Part shown: piece after piece, positions 32,201 through 42,487 of the stretch
Position numbering within the stretch: position 1 is the stretch's first letter
Layout of the letters: each line of letters starts with the position of its first letter
The notes under the pieces: generated by a model
Database searches by the model: none
What the model saw: the letters and a program-made list of their open reading frames with translations, nothing else
Told to the model about the DNA's origin: nothing
Made by a program: the position numbers and the translations under genes
Assembly (NCBI GenBank): GCA_029990175.1
Contig: JARKIP010000011.1
Location: 24,960,001 to 25,024,000 of the forward strand
Length of the DNA: 64,000 bases
Direction of reading: 5' to 3'
Origin: Petunia secreta
Lineage: Eukaryota > Streptophyta > Magnoliopsida > Solanales > Solanaceae

Positions 32201-33828
32201 AAGTTGCTATGCTCACCAAAATCGAGCCAAGTCTCCAAGTTGTAAAGCTTCTCAAATTCGAGCTAAGTCTTTAAGTTGCAAAGCTTTTCAAGTGTAAGCC
32301 TTCAAAGTCCACCAAGTATTCAGAATCCCCCAAGTCTTCAACTACAGGCCTTTGATATAGTCTACAAAGCTTCATGTTCATCAAATAAAAGCTTCAACGT
32401 ATCCGAGCCTCTGGGTAAAAGCACTCAATATGTTGGTAAATCTCCAACTAAGAATTCTTCTATATATCAAAAAGTCTTGAAGTCGCATGCTCCAAATATA
32501 TTGTAATAATAAAAATGAAGTATTTTGTCTTGATCAGCTTGACTTTCTTTATTGATGGTGAGTATTATCAACTTGTTTTATCAAAGATAAATCTTCAAGT
32601 TACTTTTACGAATATAATCTTCAAGTGTGACTGAAGCTTGAGGTGCGGACAAAAAAATTATTGTCTCCGTACTCCACCTTAAGATCAATTTCTTTATGAG
32701 TTACTCTTTGCATGAAGTCTTCAAAGTTTCCCTTTTGAATAAAATCTTCAAAGTGTCCAAATTTTAAGGCATGGACAAAGTTGTCTCCGTACTCCACCTT
32801 AAAATTGGCATTTTCATTTGAATCAACTCAAATAGCCATCCTCTTTTGGTGCTGCCTGAAAAGCAAAAGAAAAAAATAAGAAGAAGAAGAAGAGAATAGA
32901 TCAAAATGTTAAAAAAATACAGTGTTTACTTAATTCCTGATGCTCATAAAGCAACTGGTCATTCTTGGAGTATGAGTTGATGGAAAAGTCAGCAAAGTAA
33001 TCATTCTTGAATTACTTTAAGTACAATGACAAATCAAAGGTATATTTAAGACCCGGCACATAAATAATATGAGCGAAAGATTTGCTATTCCTACCAGATG
33101 AACATAAATAAAAGTACTCACTGAGTTTCTTCACACCAAGATAAGAACAAAAAGTTTTGCTATTTTTAGTTTGAATTTTGTTTTTCTTTGCTTGAATACT
33201 TTGTGTGTGCTTCAATCAACGCTTCTGGTAACTCTATTTATAGCCATGTGGATGTGAAGTAACCACTATCTCCTCAAAAGATCATGGGAATTGATCATGT
33301 CACAAAAGATGAGATCATGCATCTACAAAAATAGGAAGTAATATCGTGATTATTTGTCTACAACAAAAAGTAAATAGTGGGCGGGCCCAACAAGAACTAA
33401 GCTTAAAAATATCAGTCTGATTGATATATAAAAAAAAGGAAGGGCTTAAAGTCTTTTGACAAGTCTCCTCCATGACTCTGGGTACCTGTTGAAGTTAAAA
33501 AAAATGGCGTAACATTGTTCAGAATAGATGCTGAAATTTTGTGCAAGCAATGGATTATACACATGGCCAAAACTTTAACGTTTTAGAATTATTAATTTAA
33601 TGTTGAAACATAAATTGAAGGGCGGAAGCCATTTTCAAATGACAAGTGGTTTACATCCTAAAAAAAGAAGGAACCAACGTGTTAAATCTTTGGACTTCAC
33701 AACCGTCATTGAATTATCCAATTTTATCATTGATGTTCGGATTTGGTGAATCAATGGACATTACTGGTACTTTAAGACTGATCTTAATAGTGCATTTTAC
33801 ACCCGACAAGTCTTGAAGTGGGGGCATT
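29235..33828 (+). repeat. Array internal non-coding region, third unit, with internal tandem duplication
   Basis: Repeats of the AAGCTCCTCAAATTCGAGC/AAGTCTTCAAG kind run through 29520-29910 and 30250-30640. A polypurine-like AAAAGGGGGCATT and the first bases of an LTR (TGTAA) appear at 32150-32164 but continue into internal sequence (AAGTTATAAAGCTTC), duplicating part of the region a second time (32165-33828). Stem-loops of the GACAA/TTGTC type occur at 30927-30964, 31048-31085, 32641-32680 and 32765-32803. The real polypurine tract precedes LTR 4. No gene is supported. Confidence 0.7.
31150..31213. repeat. (GAA)n microsatellite
   Basis: An uninterrupted run of GAA/AGA triplets, imperfect at its left edge (GAAGGAGAAGGAG). 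The other array units have much shorter versions at 21427-21437 and 32879-32893, so this is a local expansion. Confidence 0.92.
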
Positions 33829-34675
33829 TGTAAGCACTAAATTTTTTTAAAATATAAATTCATGAAATAATTTGGATTATACTAAATTCAAGATAGTAGT
33901 CAAAATAAATATTGAAATCTTGTATAAATGGAGTAATTATTCAAGTCCAAAATATGTAAATTTAATAAATAGCCAAAAGTGCATTGGGCTAGTCTATTTA
34001 ATTTGGCTGAAAATGATGAGCCCATTTTATTAGCTCAATGTCCAAATGGCTTTTTGCCGAACTCAAAGCTCAAGGCCATGCCACGTGTGAAGTGACATGG
34101 CAATCCAAGTCATACAAATAAGTCAATAAAATCGTGCCATACGTCATATGAAGATGAGATGTCAAGCCAAATTGAATGGCCAATAGGATTGCACCAAGTG
34201 TACCAGTCAAATCACACTACAACTACCTCCCTACTACAATAAATAAAGGTCTTCATTAGTTCTAAAGAGGGGAAGAAAGTTGATAACAAGTGATAGAAGA
34301 GAGTTCGTGGATCAAAGTCTACAAATTCTCTACAAGTTGTTGGCGTTCAACCAAGTTCATCCAAGTTTCAAGTTCAAGAACAAACAAGTTCAATTTCGAA
34401 GTTTAAGAATCCAAATTCGCCGTTCGTGACAATCGTACAAGTGTTAGTAACGAATAGCACAAATCAAAATTCAAAACGCCGATTCAAGAACAAGATTTCC
34501 AAGCCCTTGAATCAAATTTCAAATCAAGTTCAAATATTATTTATATTCCTTTTGTGAAGAATCGGAGGAGAAATAGATGTTGTAACATCATTCTATATTG
34601 AAATCAAAATTTCTTTGTGACGATATTTTTTTTGTCTTGATTATTATTTTCAGGATCGAAAATTTGTTGGTTACA
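33829..34675 (+). repeat. Array LTR 4 (847 bp, rightmost)
   Basis: It starts TGTAAGC after the polypurine tract AAGTGGGGGCATT and ends GGTTACA. The next bases are TATAT, matching those before LTR 1. It lacks the 233-bp U3 segment present in LTR 1. Confidence 0.9.
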
Positions 34676-34710
34676 TATATATTTTAAATTATAAAGAGGA
34701 AAAGTGAAAC

Positions 34711-34798
34711 CTTATCGGAAAGAACCTCTCTCCAGTTTGATGGGGTAAAGTTTGCATACATCTCACATTCCCCAGATTCACTTATGGGATTACACTTA
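34711..34798 (+). mobile_element. SINE 3'-end fragment (Solanaceae-type tail)
   Basis: GGAAAGAACCTCTCTCC, GGGGTAAAGTTTGCATACA, TTCCCCAGATTCACTTATGGG and ATTACACTTAGG match in order the 3' region typical of TS/SolS-type plant SINEs, known from memory as GGTAAGGTCTGCGTAC...CCCCAGACCC...GGGATTACACTGGG. The tRNA-derived head is missing. Confidence 0.6.
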
Positions 34799-35332
34799 GG
34801 GCTACTTATTGGGTGGTTTGGCTCGATTTTGAGTAGTATCGGTTCGGATTATCGATTTTTTCTTTGTAAACTAGCTAAAACGATAATCGAACCAACAAGG
34901 TTTTGGTCATCGATTTTCGGGTTATCGATTTTAAGTGTTATCGGTTTAACCGATGTGAAAATTGAACACAATAATTGAAAAAAATGAATAAATTAGCGCC
35001 AATTGTGCTGAGATTCAGGGTTGGATTTTAGCTTTGTCTGGCTTAAGATGTCTCTTAATAAAGTAGTAATCATTAGTAAATGTCTTAGTTTTAGTACTTC
35101 AGGTAATATCCAATGGCATCAGTAAGGTTTCACCGCTGTTAATTAGCATGATATCAGACTATCAGTAAGGTGTCACTGTTGCTATGTGTTCTTCTTTAGC
35201 AGAAATGGGTGGTCTTTTCTAATGATAAAAGTATGCTACTTTTATGATTTAAAAACAATTTAAATTTATTTCATTTAAAAAGTCTGCCGCTTTATGCTTT
35301 ATGCTCTATGCTTTATGCTTACTGTTGAGTTT
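34799..35332. other. Spacer with a possible hAT-type fragment
   Basis: GGCTACTTATTGGGTGG followed by several TATCGGTT/TCGGTT stretches (34796-34960) recalls TCGGTT-rich hAT MITEs, but I see no second terminus. The remainder is AT-rich without genes. Confidence 0.35.
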
Positions 35333-35665
35333 GTCCCACATCGTGCGAGTGAGTTTCCTTGGCCTTCTTATATGGTCTTGGACAATCCTCACCTTATGAG
35401 TTAGGTCCAAGGTCCATTTTTTTTTTAATATGGTATTAGAGCCAGACCCATCTCAATTCTTTGTTCTACCGATGTTGGGCCCCCATCTTATATTGTCCAC
35501 GCTCCAGTTGTCAAAGGCCTGGGCGTGCGGGGGTTTTGAGTTTGTCCCACTTCTTCCTTGGCCTCGCCAAAGGCCTGGGTGCGGGAGGGGAGGGGGTGTC
35601 GAGTTTGTCCCACTTCTTTCTTGGCCTCTTTATATAGTCTTGGACAAAGCCTAAAGTCTAAAAAA
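35333..35665 (+). mobile_element. TRIM (terminal-repeat retrotransposon in miniature), partly degraded
   Basis: It starts TGTTGAGTTTGTCCCACATCG, the start shared by Katydid-type TRIM LTRs in my memory. A PBS-like TGGTATTAGAGCC at 35431 resembles the iMet-complementary TGGTATCAGAGC. A polypurine run GGGAGGGGAGGGGG then precedes a second, shorter LTR copy at 35597 (TGTCGAGTTTGTCCCAC). A third partial copy of the same LTR stretch (TTGAGTTTGTCCCACTTC) sits at about 35537. No coding capacity is expected or found. Confidence 0.7.
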
Positions 35666-35730
35666 GAAGATTAATTTAATGCCAATTAAAAATGTTCAAG
35701 TATATTACTAATACTTAAAGGTAATAATAT

Positions 35731-36651
35731 GGCAAAATAATTTTGACCCTCTAACTTTGGTTTAAAAATCACGCTCACCCCCTCAACTATGAGAAATAGT
35801 CATTCTCCCCTTTTATCTATGATTTTTTAAACAAAATTTTTTACCAATAATTTAAATAATATATACTTTATTATAGTAATTTAAGTTCATCAATATTATT
35901 TATATGTTTAATTACGAATTTCCTACAAAGTACGTTCACCCTCATTCTCTATCATGTGTATAAATTTTGAGTTATGGTTATCATCGATAAAAGAAAGAAA
36001 GGAGAGAGCTGAGGAATTCAAAATATGATGGGGAAATCAAGAAAAAAGATGCAAATATTGCATGCATACTTGACCAATGCACCTAAAGATAATTTTGTTG
36101 TATAGGTGTTACCTTAATAGTTAATACATATGTCTACTTTCAAAGAAATCAACACATAAATATAAAAATTTTGGCCAAACTGGCGAGTGCCACTGCACTC
36201 TAGACCATCATGCAAGTTTGCATGTGTGATGAAATATAGTTATTGTCGTCATTTAAAATTCATTTAAGATAAATAGATAATATTTTATATTTATATAAAA
36301 TCTACTGCTATTCACAATATTTTTTTCTACTACTTCATGCGTTACAATTTTATTTTCTAATGTATAATAGATTAACTTTGAGTTTTTATTTTTATTTGTA
36401 AAGTACTAATACAAGTAAAATTGTTTCTACAGTTTATTCTTCTCGTTTATTTTATTCATGAAATTGTTAACGTATATGCTTTCCTTATTATTTACTTTTT
36501 TTTAATTAATACAAAGGTTTGATAATCTAAAGGGTAAAGTAGGAATTTTTAAAAGTCTATTGAGATAAAGGGGGAGAATGATTATTATTCATAATTGAGG
36601 ATGAAGTTTTATTTTTAAACCAAAGTTGGAGGTAATAAATGATTTTCACCC
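35731..36651. mobile_element. Mutator-like MITE, 921 bp
   Basis: The arms are inverted repeats of about 100 bp: ACTTTGGTTTAAAAAT and CATTCTCCCC...TTTATCT on the left reappear reverse-complemented near 36540-36640. The same 10 bases, GTAATAATAT, flank both ends (35721-35730 and 36652-36661), consistent with the 9-10-bp TSD of Mutator-type transposition. The interior is AT-rich without a transposase. Confidence 0.75.
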
Positions 36652-36664
36652 GTAATAATATAAT

Positions 36665-37368
36665 TGTTTAACTTAGATCTGAGTTTAGGCCAATTAACAA
36701 TTAAATTTATATTTGCGGAGTCACGGTCAATAGTTTAGATTAAGAGTGTAACCAAATTTAATATAGAATGGCGCTAATTATTAGGTTATCAATATATGCA
36801 CGATTTCCAGTGATGATAATTGACGATACGGAAATAAGATATAATTGGAAATGAATAAAGTTAAAGCGTTATTACCTCTATTAGATCACTTGATCCCGGT
36901 GAGGATTCCTCGTTAGAGATTGTACTTGAAGACTAGAGAGCAAAGTATCCAGCGAATGCAAGTAAAGAACAGTATTTGAGCAAGAGTAAGAGAGAGTATT
37001 CTTATTGATGATGTAGACAGAGAATAAAAAGTGTGTTACAATGATTTAGGACGAATGCTATTTATAGGTTTGATAGGCGTCCGTTGAGTTTGTAACCGCT
37101 AGGCACGTATCCGTTGGATACGTAACCGCTGGATTGTGTAATCACTGCCTTTATGACCATTCATTAGGTAATCGCACATGATCAGGTTAGTAACTGCTCA
37201 TTCAGATCGTGCTGACCTGGGAAGCGTTACATTGCTGCTCTGGGTCTGCTCGTGGTAACCGCCTGGCTAGTTACCTGTCCGCTAGATGTCTGTCCGGTGA
37301 AAATTCTGCCCGTGCCATGTGGCAGACACGTGTCACTTTTCAGGTGACGTCAGTTTTTATCCAATACA
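36665..37368 (-). repeat. E2 3' LTR (704 bp)
   Basis: TGTTTAACTT...CCAATACA, matching 48195-48913 with scattered substitutions and a small indel near 36870-36890. Inside it the minus strand reads GTGCGGGGACTATC, the same polypurine region as in E1. Confidence 0.93.
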
Positions 37369-37811
37369 GATAGTCCCCGCACTTCTCGAACAGAGTTTCT
37401 GCTCGAGGAGTGGATGTGAATTTTGGAGGGAATTTTCATTTTGCAAAATCCAATCTTTATATGACGAAACTGGGTGACGTACGCACTTCATCAGATACAT
37501 GACAAGTTCCCATGACGTGCGCATTAAATGCGCTGTGTAAAAAAGTAACTGCAGCTGGCACACCTGCACGTCTGCAGCCTACTTCGAAGTGACTACTGCG
37601 CGTCCCAAGGGTAAAAATAATGATTTTAACCGCCTCAATCACGTGCACACGTCGGCTGTTGATCGCGAGGTGACCGCTGCACTTCAGGGTAATGATGACA
37701 CTTTGAAAGTTGGTGAAACCTACTTCTCTTTTTTATGGTTGGATCTGATCGTGGCCTCTCTGATAGTCTCCATGTGTCTTGTGGGAACTTAGTGGGCCGG
37801 ATTTCCATTTC

Positions 37812-37819
37812 TATAAATA
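37812..37819 (+). promoter_or_regulatory. TATA box of the E2 antisense gene
   Basis: TATAAATA followed by GGGG, 153 nt before the ATG at 37965. It is positionally equivalent to 7393-7400 in E1. Confidence 0.6.
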
Positions 37820-37964
37820 GGGGTTTGTTAAATTAAAATCCTTTTACTTGCTTTCGTCTTATTGCTACTAAATCTTTAGAATTCTTTGAATATCCTTCAA
37901 TCTTTCTTTCAAATTTCTCAACTCTTCTTGAATCATCTCTTCAAAGGCTAGGAAAAACCTAAAC

Positions 37965-40741
37965 ATGGATGCGGCTGGTAGTTTCTCTACAGCCACCCCT
38001 AGGCCTAGGGCTGCTCAGGCCATTGCTACAGAGATCATCCCTAAGAAATGGGGTGAGTTGGAAAAGGACTGCAACATCAAAGCTTTCAACAATCACGGTG
38101 ATATACGCGTTTGGCCGCCGTATAGATTCAAGTCTGGGATCACATCAGAGCTGATCCCACGGGTTAGAATGGACTGCAATTGGGATGCGAGTGTTCCCCT
38201 CTTGCCGGTATCTGAAGCGAAGAACATTACTTCGCGTAGGGCTGGGTGGACGGCCATGTGCACCTACCCATTTACAGTCGGATGCACATTACCCCTGCAC
38301 CCTGTGCTTTAGAGGCTCTGCAGGGAGTATTTACTCTACCCGGGGCAACTGTGCCCCAGCATGTATAGAATAGTGACACTTATGGATTGGTTTGCGGCAG
38401 AAACCGATCAAGTTTTTGAATATGAGCATTTTATTTCTCTGTACAGTATACAAATCTTTAAGGACGGATTTGTCAATGCGAGGATACGCGGGAGCAAGGG
38501 TTTGGTGTGCAGCTCCGAGGATACAAGCGACCGGGGTTGGTTACACCGGTATGTATTCGTGCGCACCCAGGCCTTGACCTACAACTCCAAGACTTTACTC
38601 CCCGAGGTCTGGAACAAGAAGCGTAAGTCCCCGAGTTTTCTTTTGAGTTTTTCGTGCTTCATCTTTTTCTTGTCCGCTTATTCGTTTGATTCTTCCTTAC
38701 AGCCGCCAAGCGACCCTATGACGAGCTCATATCGATTGATGAGCTGACGGCATGGGTTGAGGCGATCTTGAAGAAGTTCTCTCCTGAGCAGAGGGAATGG
38801 GCGTACTTTGCTGCGCAAAAGAGTCTGACCGTGAAGACTCACGGTTAGAATTTTCCACTTTTAAAGCCATTTCCTTTCTTCGTAGTTTTGGTTGTACCTG
38901 ACCGTTCTACTCTTTGTAGGTCTAGGTACTCAGGGGAACTTTTTCCCTGCCCCTTCCTCTCAAGCTGCACCGTCTGGGCCCGCTGTTGATCCCGATGCTG
39001 AGGTCGCATCTATATTAGCTTCAGCGGAGGCACTGCGCGAGAGAGAAGACGGTGAGGAGCTTCTGTCCAGTGGCCTTGGTTCCTTGAAGAGGAAGAAGAA
39101 GGGTCAAGGTGAGGGCGGAGCACGGAAGAAGTCTGCTCTTAAGACTTCCGTTGCTGCCGGGCAAACCTCACATGTTGGGGGTGAGTCCTCGCCTAAGGCC
39201 AGTGTGCCAGAGCCTACGGGAGAAAGTGCCAAGACCACTGCCGAAGTCCCCGAGTCTGCACGGGGAGAGGGTTTAGACAAGGAGGTAATTGACGTTTCAG
39301 ATATATACTGAGACTAAAATTAATGAACCCCTTGTGCGAAAACCTTATCTTCGTAGCGACAAGAGGAAGGTTGAGGAAGAGGCTTCCCGTACTCCGGAGA
39401 GGAGTCCCCGAGTTGATGACATGGTGAGGGTAGATCCTTTTCGTGCAGATAAGGGGAAAGGGAAGGTTGGTGAAGAAGAGGAGAAAGAAGAAGAAGAAAT
39501 CCCCCAAGAAGGTGGCCAGGGTCCTCATGTTTTTCGTTTTGAGGACCTGGAGAATGTGGCCGTTGAGGGGGAGGCACCTGTCGGTTTACATGAGTGTGAT
39601 ACAAGAGATCCTGGAGTGGAGGGCGACTCCAACATGTCAACGACAAGGCTCACTCGGCGGACCGTCATTGGCGGCCAAACTGGTTTAATGGACATCCGGG
39701 GTGTGCGCTACAGGTTTGGGCCGAACTATCCCTCAGAACAGGCTAGAGAGCCTAAATACTGTGAGAGAAATTGCAGGATGAAGCTAGCCCCTGATGTCAA
39801 CTTTATAACCAGGCCGGGCAGTTTGGCCAAAGCAGTTTCATCACTTCTTGGTCCTCGAGAGGAGTGGACAATGAGGGCGATGAGTGACGAGGAATTGGCT
39901 TTTGCCATTGGTGCCGATTCTGCCGGGTAAGTTCTTTTCTTGATGCCGTTTGCGTCGGAAGTAATTTCTACTTTAGACTTCTAACTTCATTTCTTCTGTT
40001 TCTTCAGTCAAGTATGATGGCCGCCGAGCTGATGTTCCGCTCCAGGATCAATGACCCTGACCAGATGCTTGAGCTGAAGAAAGAACTGCTAAAGACTTTG
40101 AGGGAGAATGAGGCCCTAACAGAGAAGTGTGGTTTCCTTTGGAATGAAGTTAATCGGTTGGATGAGACCAACAACAAGCGTGTTGAGCACATTAACGAAC
40201 TTTCCAAGGAAAAGGACCTTCTTTCTGAAGAGAAGAAGGGTTCGCAGAATCTGTCCGGGGTCTGGCGATTCTGCTTGAAGAATGCAAGGCTTCGCTGAAA
40301 AGAGCTCTCGATGAGCGTGGATCTTTTGAGATGGACCTACAAAGGGCTAGTGAAGAGTCTGCTAAAGCCAGAGCTGAGCTTCAAGCTGCTAAGGACCAGG
40401 TTGCCCAGTCGATGAGTATTCAAAGCGCGTTATCTAAGGATTTGGCAAACCTGCGTGACCAATTTGAAACCAAGGCGAAGCTTGCTGTGCTCGAGGCTAA
40501 GTGCACACTGCTTGGGCAGATCTTGACTGGCCAGATCAACGTTGAGGAGATGCTGCTGAAAACGAAGGGCGCTGTTCGCGAAGTAAGACAAGTGCTGAAT
40601 CTTTCTCCGAAGAATCTGAGGCAGATGAAGATGAAGACGAGGATGACAACGAGAGTTCGGGCGACGATGGCAGAATCGACGGAGCTGGTGCGTCGAGTTT
40701 TTGTCGTAGCCCCCAAAACTAATGCCCCCCAAATTGATTAG
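37965..40741 (+). pseudogene. E2 antisense Transposase_28-like gene, decayed
   Basis: Exons by comparison with E1 are 37965-38622, 38703-38843, 38920-39926 and 40008 to about 40740. Introns 1 and 2 keep GT...AG and the same phase as E1; intron 2 has a weak GTTAGA donor. Conserved blocks include FTVGCTLPLHP, PGQLCPSMYRIV, FGPNYPSEQAREP and LLGPREEWTMRAMSDEELA. Damage: a TAG at 38310-38312 after PLHPVL; a frameshift near 39300 where the frame ends in TGA; one base fewer than E1 at the end of exon 3, shifting exon 4 unless a second AG five bases downstream is used; a deletion with frameshift near 40245-40330; and a frameshift near 40600 before the acidic tail. No full-length product is possible. 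Confidence 0.82.
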
Positions 40742-41486
40742 GTTGCAAGTTTGTATATCTGGAGAGAGCCGGATTAGTTGGTTGTGGATAGAGGTCTCTT
40801 AGTGACTCTCGGATCCTTGTTCGGCCGGTTCCATTTGGCCTTTGATCAGTCTGCAAAATTTCTGTAAGCCGTTTTCGGCATTTTATCATTTTTTCAGGAT
40901 CATGTATATAACTTCAGATCTTTTTTAATTCAATGACTATATTTAGCCTGAATTTTTAATCTTTCGTTTGTATGTGTTGTGGCCTTCGTGACTTATGTTT
41001 AAGAGCTTTTTGAAGTTTGAACTTTGTTAAGTTCTGGTCTCGAAAAGTTTGTCCGAATGTTTTAACTTAGCCTTTCCCAAGGAAGAGGTCATAAGTCGTG
41101 AGTAATCTGCGCAGATGTTTTATTCTAACCGAGTCGTGGTCGATAAATTTTGGCCGAATCGTTGGCCTTTACGAACAACTCTGCTTATCGCCTTGATAGT
41201 TGAAAGTTGTCGCAGGAAATATTTAGTTTAATTCTGGCCGGGTCGCTAGCCTTGTGAACGACTTCTCTTATTTTCATGGAAGCTTGTCACATAAAAAGTT
41301 TTGAAAAACTCGCATTTTCACAAGGTCTTTTGCCTTTATGAAGGTCTTACCTGGCCTACAAGGGCCTGGCCTACAGGGGCCTCTCATCACCCTCCTTGTT
41401 TTTATGTTAGAACACGGGAAGTGATAACATAAAAAGAACTAAGGCCGGTCGTAAATAAAAGAACACATATAACCAAACGAGGAGTG
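40742..41486. other. E2 non-coding stretch between the antisense gene and the tRNA-like sequence
   Basis: No supported gene. It corresponds to 10506-11293 of E1, with patches of similarity such as TCTGCGCAGATGTTT (10733 and 41105) and GAACACATATAACCAAA just before the tRNA-like sequence. Confidence 0.6.
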
Positions 41487-41560
41487 TGTCCATTGTGGGA
41501 TTCGAACCCACAGCCGCGAAATTGAAGAACTTCGAGCTCTACCAGCTGAGCTAAACGGAT
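41487..41560 (-). tRNA. tRNA-Lys-like sequence in E2
   Basis: On the minus strand 74 nt fold as a cloverleaf: acceptor ATCCGTT/AATGGAC (6 of 7 including one G-U), D-stem GCTC/GAGC, anticodon stem CGAAG/TTTCG (one G-U), T-stem GTGGG/CCCAC. Box A TAGCTCAGCTGG and box B GGTTCGAATCC both match the pol III consensus. The anticodon loop is 8 nt (TTCTTCAA) and contains CTT, pointing to a tRNA-Lys(CTT) origin. It is at the same site and on the same strand as the E1 copy. Only a TTT run follows, so a pol III terminator is weak. Confidence 0.62.
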
Positions 41561-41664
41561 CTGACCTTGTTCAGGCTGTTAGTACCATTTAGAGGAAGTA
41601 TAATAAAAGTAAGAATTGTCACAAAAGTAAAAGGTAGGAAGAAAACAACTAACCATTTTACCAC

Positions 41665-42487
41665 TCATAAGTGATACCTTTTGAGGTGAATCACGTTCCA
41701 ATTGTTTGGGACAATTGAACCGTCTGGTCGTGCTAAGCGATAAGATCCCTTGCCGACTGAATCGATTACCTTGTAGGGGCCTTCCCAATTAGGGCTTAGC
41801 TTCCCTGAATTCGCTTCATGTGTATTCTGGGACACTTTCCTTAGTACAAAATCTCCAACCTGGAAACTTCGTACGCGCAGTCCCCGATTGTAATATTGTT
41901 CAATTTTTTCTTTTTGGGTGACTACTCGTTCGAGGGCTAGTTCCCTTCTCTCTTCGAGGAAATCCAGCTCTTCGGAGAGACTGACCGAGTTGGACTCTTC
42001 AGTGGCATGTGCATACCGTAGGCTGGGCTCTCCGATTTCGTCTAGGATTAAGGCGTCTGCACCGTACACTAATGAGTAAGGTGTCTCTCCAGTACTCATT
42101 TTTATCGTCATGCGATAAGCCCACATCACACCGGGCAGCTCCTCTACCCAACATCCCTTGGCCTGCTCGAGGCCTTTCTTGAGAGATTCAACGATTATTT
42201 TATTTGTAGATTCTGCTTGTCTATTGGCAACCGGATGGTATGGAGAAGAAGTAATCCTTTTTATGTGTAGGTCGTCGAGGAACCTAGTCACTTTCTGGCT
42301 GATGAATTGTGGGCCGTTATCCATGACTATTCCTTAGGTGCTCCAAAGCGACACACGACATATCGCCAAAAGAAGTCGATGACCTCAGTTTGCCGTATTT
42401 TTGCGTTTTGGTGAAGTAATCGGTGATGATCAACAAGAAACGCACTCCTCTTGGCGCCGTGGGGAGGGGACCAACTATGTCCATTCC
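41665..42487 (-). pseudogene. E2 integrase, frameshifted
   Basis: Homologous to E1 integrase. The N-terminal part (from 42484, MDIVGPLP) loses phase after ITDYFTK, where coding bases are missing compared with E1. A further single-base loss just before the second catalytic Asp means the frame is open again only from 42324 (MDNGPQF). From there 219 codons are intact, including the catalytic Glu in RQAESTNK and the C-terminal GDFVLRK...PNWEGPYKV module. Confidence 0.85.

Larger units (their letters stand above)
17901..34675 (+). mobile_element. Rearranged tandem array of gag-only (pol-less) LTR retrotransposons
   Basis: Four copies of one LTR, each TGTAAGC...TTTACA where complete, alternate with internal regions that carry a PBS (AATTTTGGCACGCCCAGTGGGAC at 18969, 25470 and 28042), a broken gag and several kilobases of non-coding repeats. 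No RT, RNase H or integrase is present. The outermost LTRs are flanked by TATAT on both sides (17896-17900 and 34676-34680), so the array behaves as one insertion that was then, or already, multimerised by unequal recombination. A further internal tandem duplication joins near 32163. The type fits a LARD/TR-GAG element depending on an autonomous gypsy partner. Confidence 0.85.

Noticed and set aside
31333..33215. Conserved minus-strand short frames at 31333-31536 and 33012-33215
   Set aside because: They are alike only because the array region is duplicated; no start context, no similarity to known proteins that I can see, and the first unit's copy is not open.
35430..35654. 74-codon frame in the TRIM
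   Set aside because: Starts at the PBS and spans LTR repeats; TRIMs do not encode proteins.
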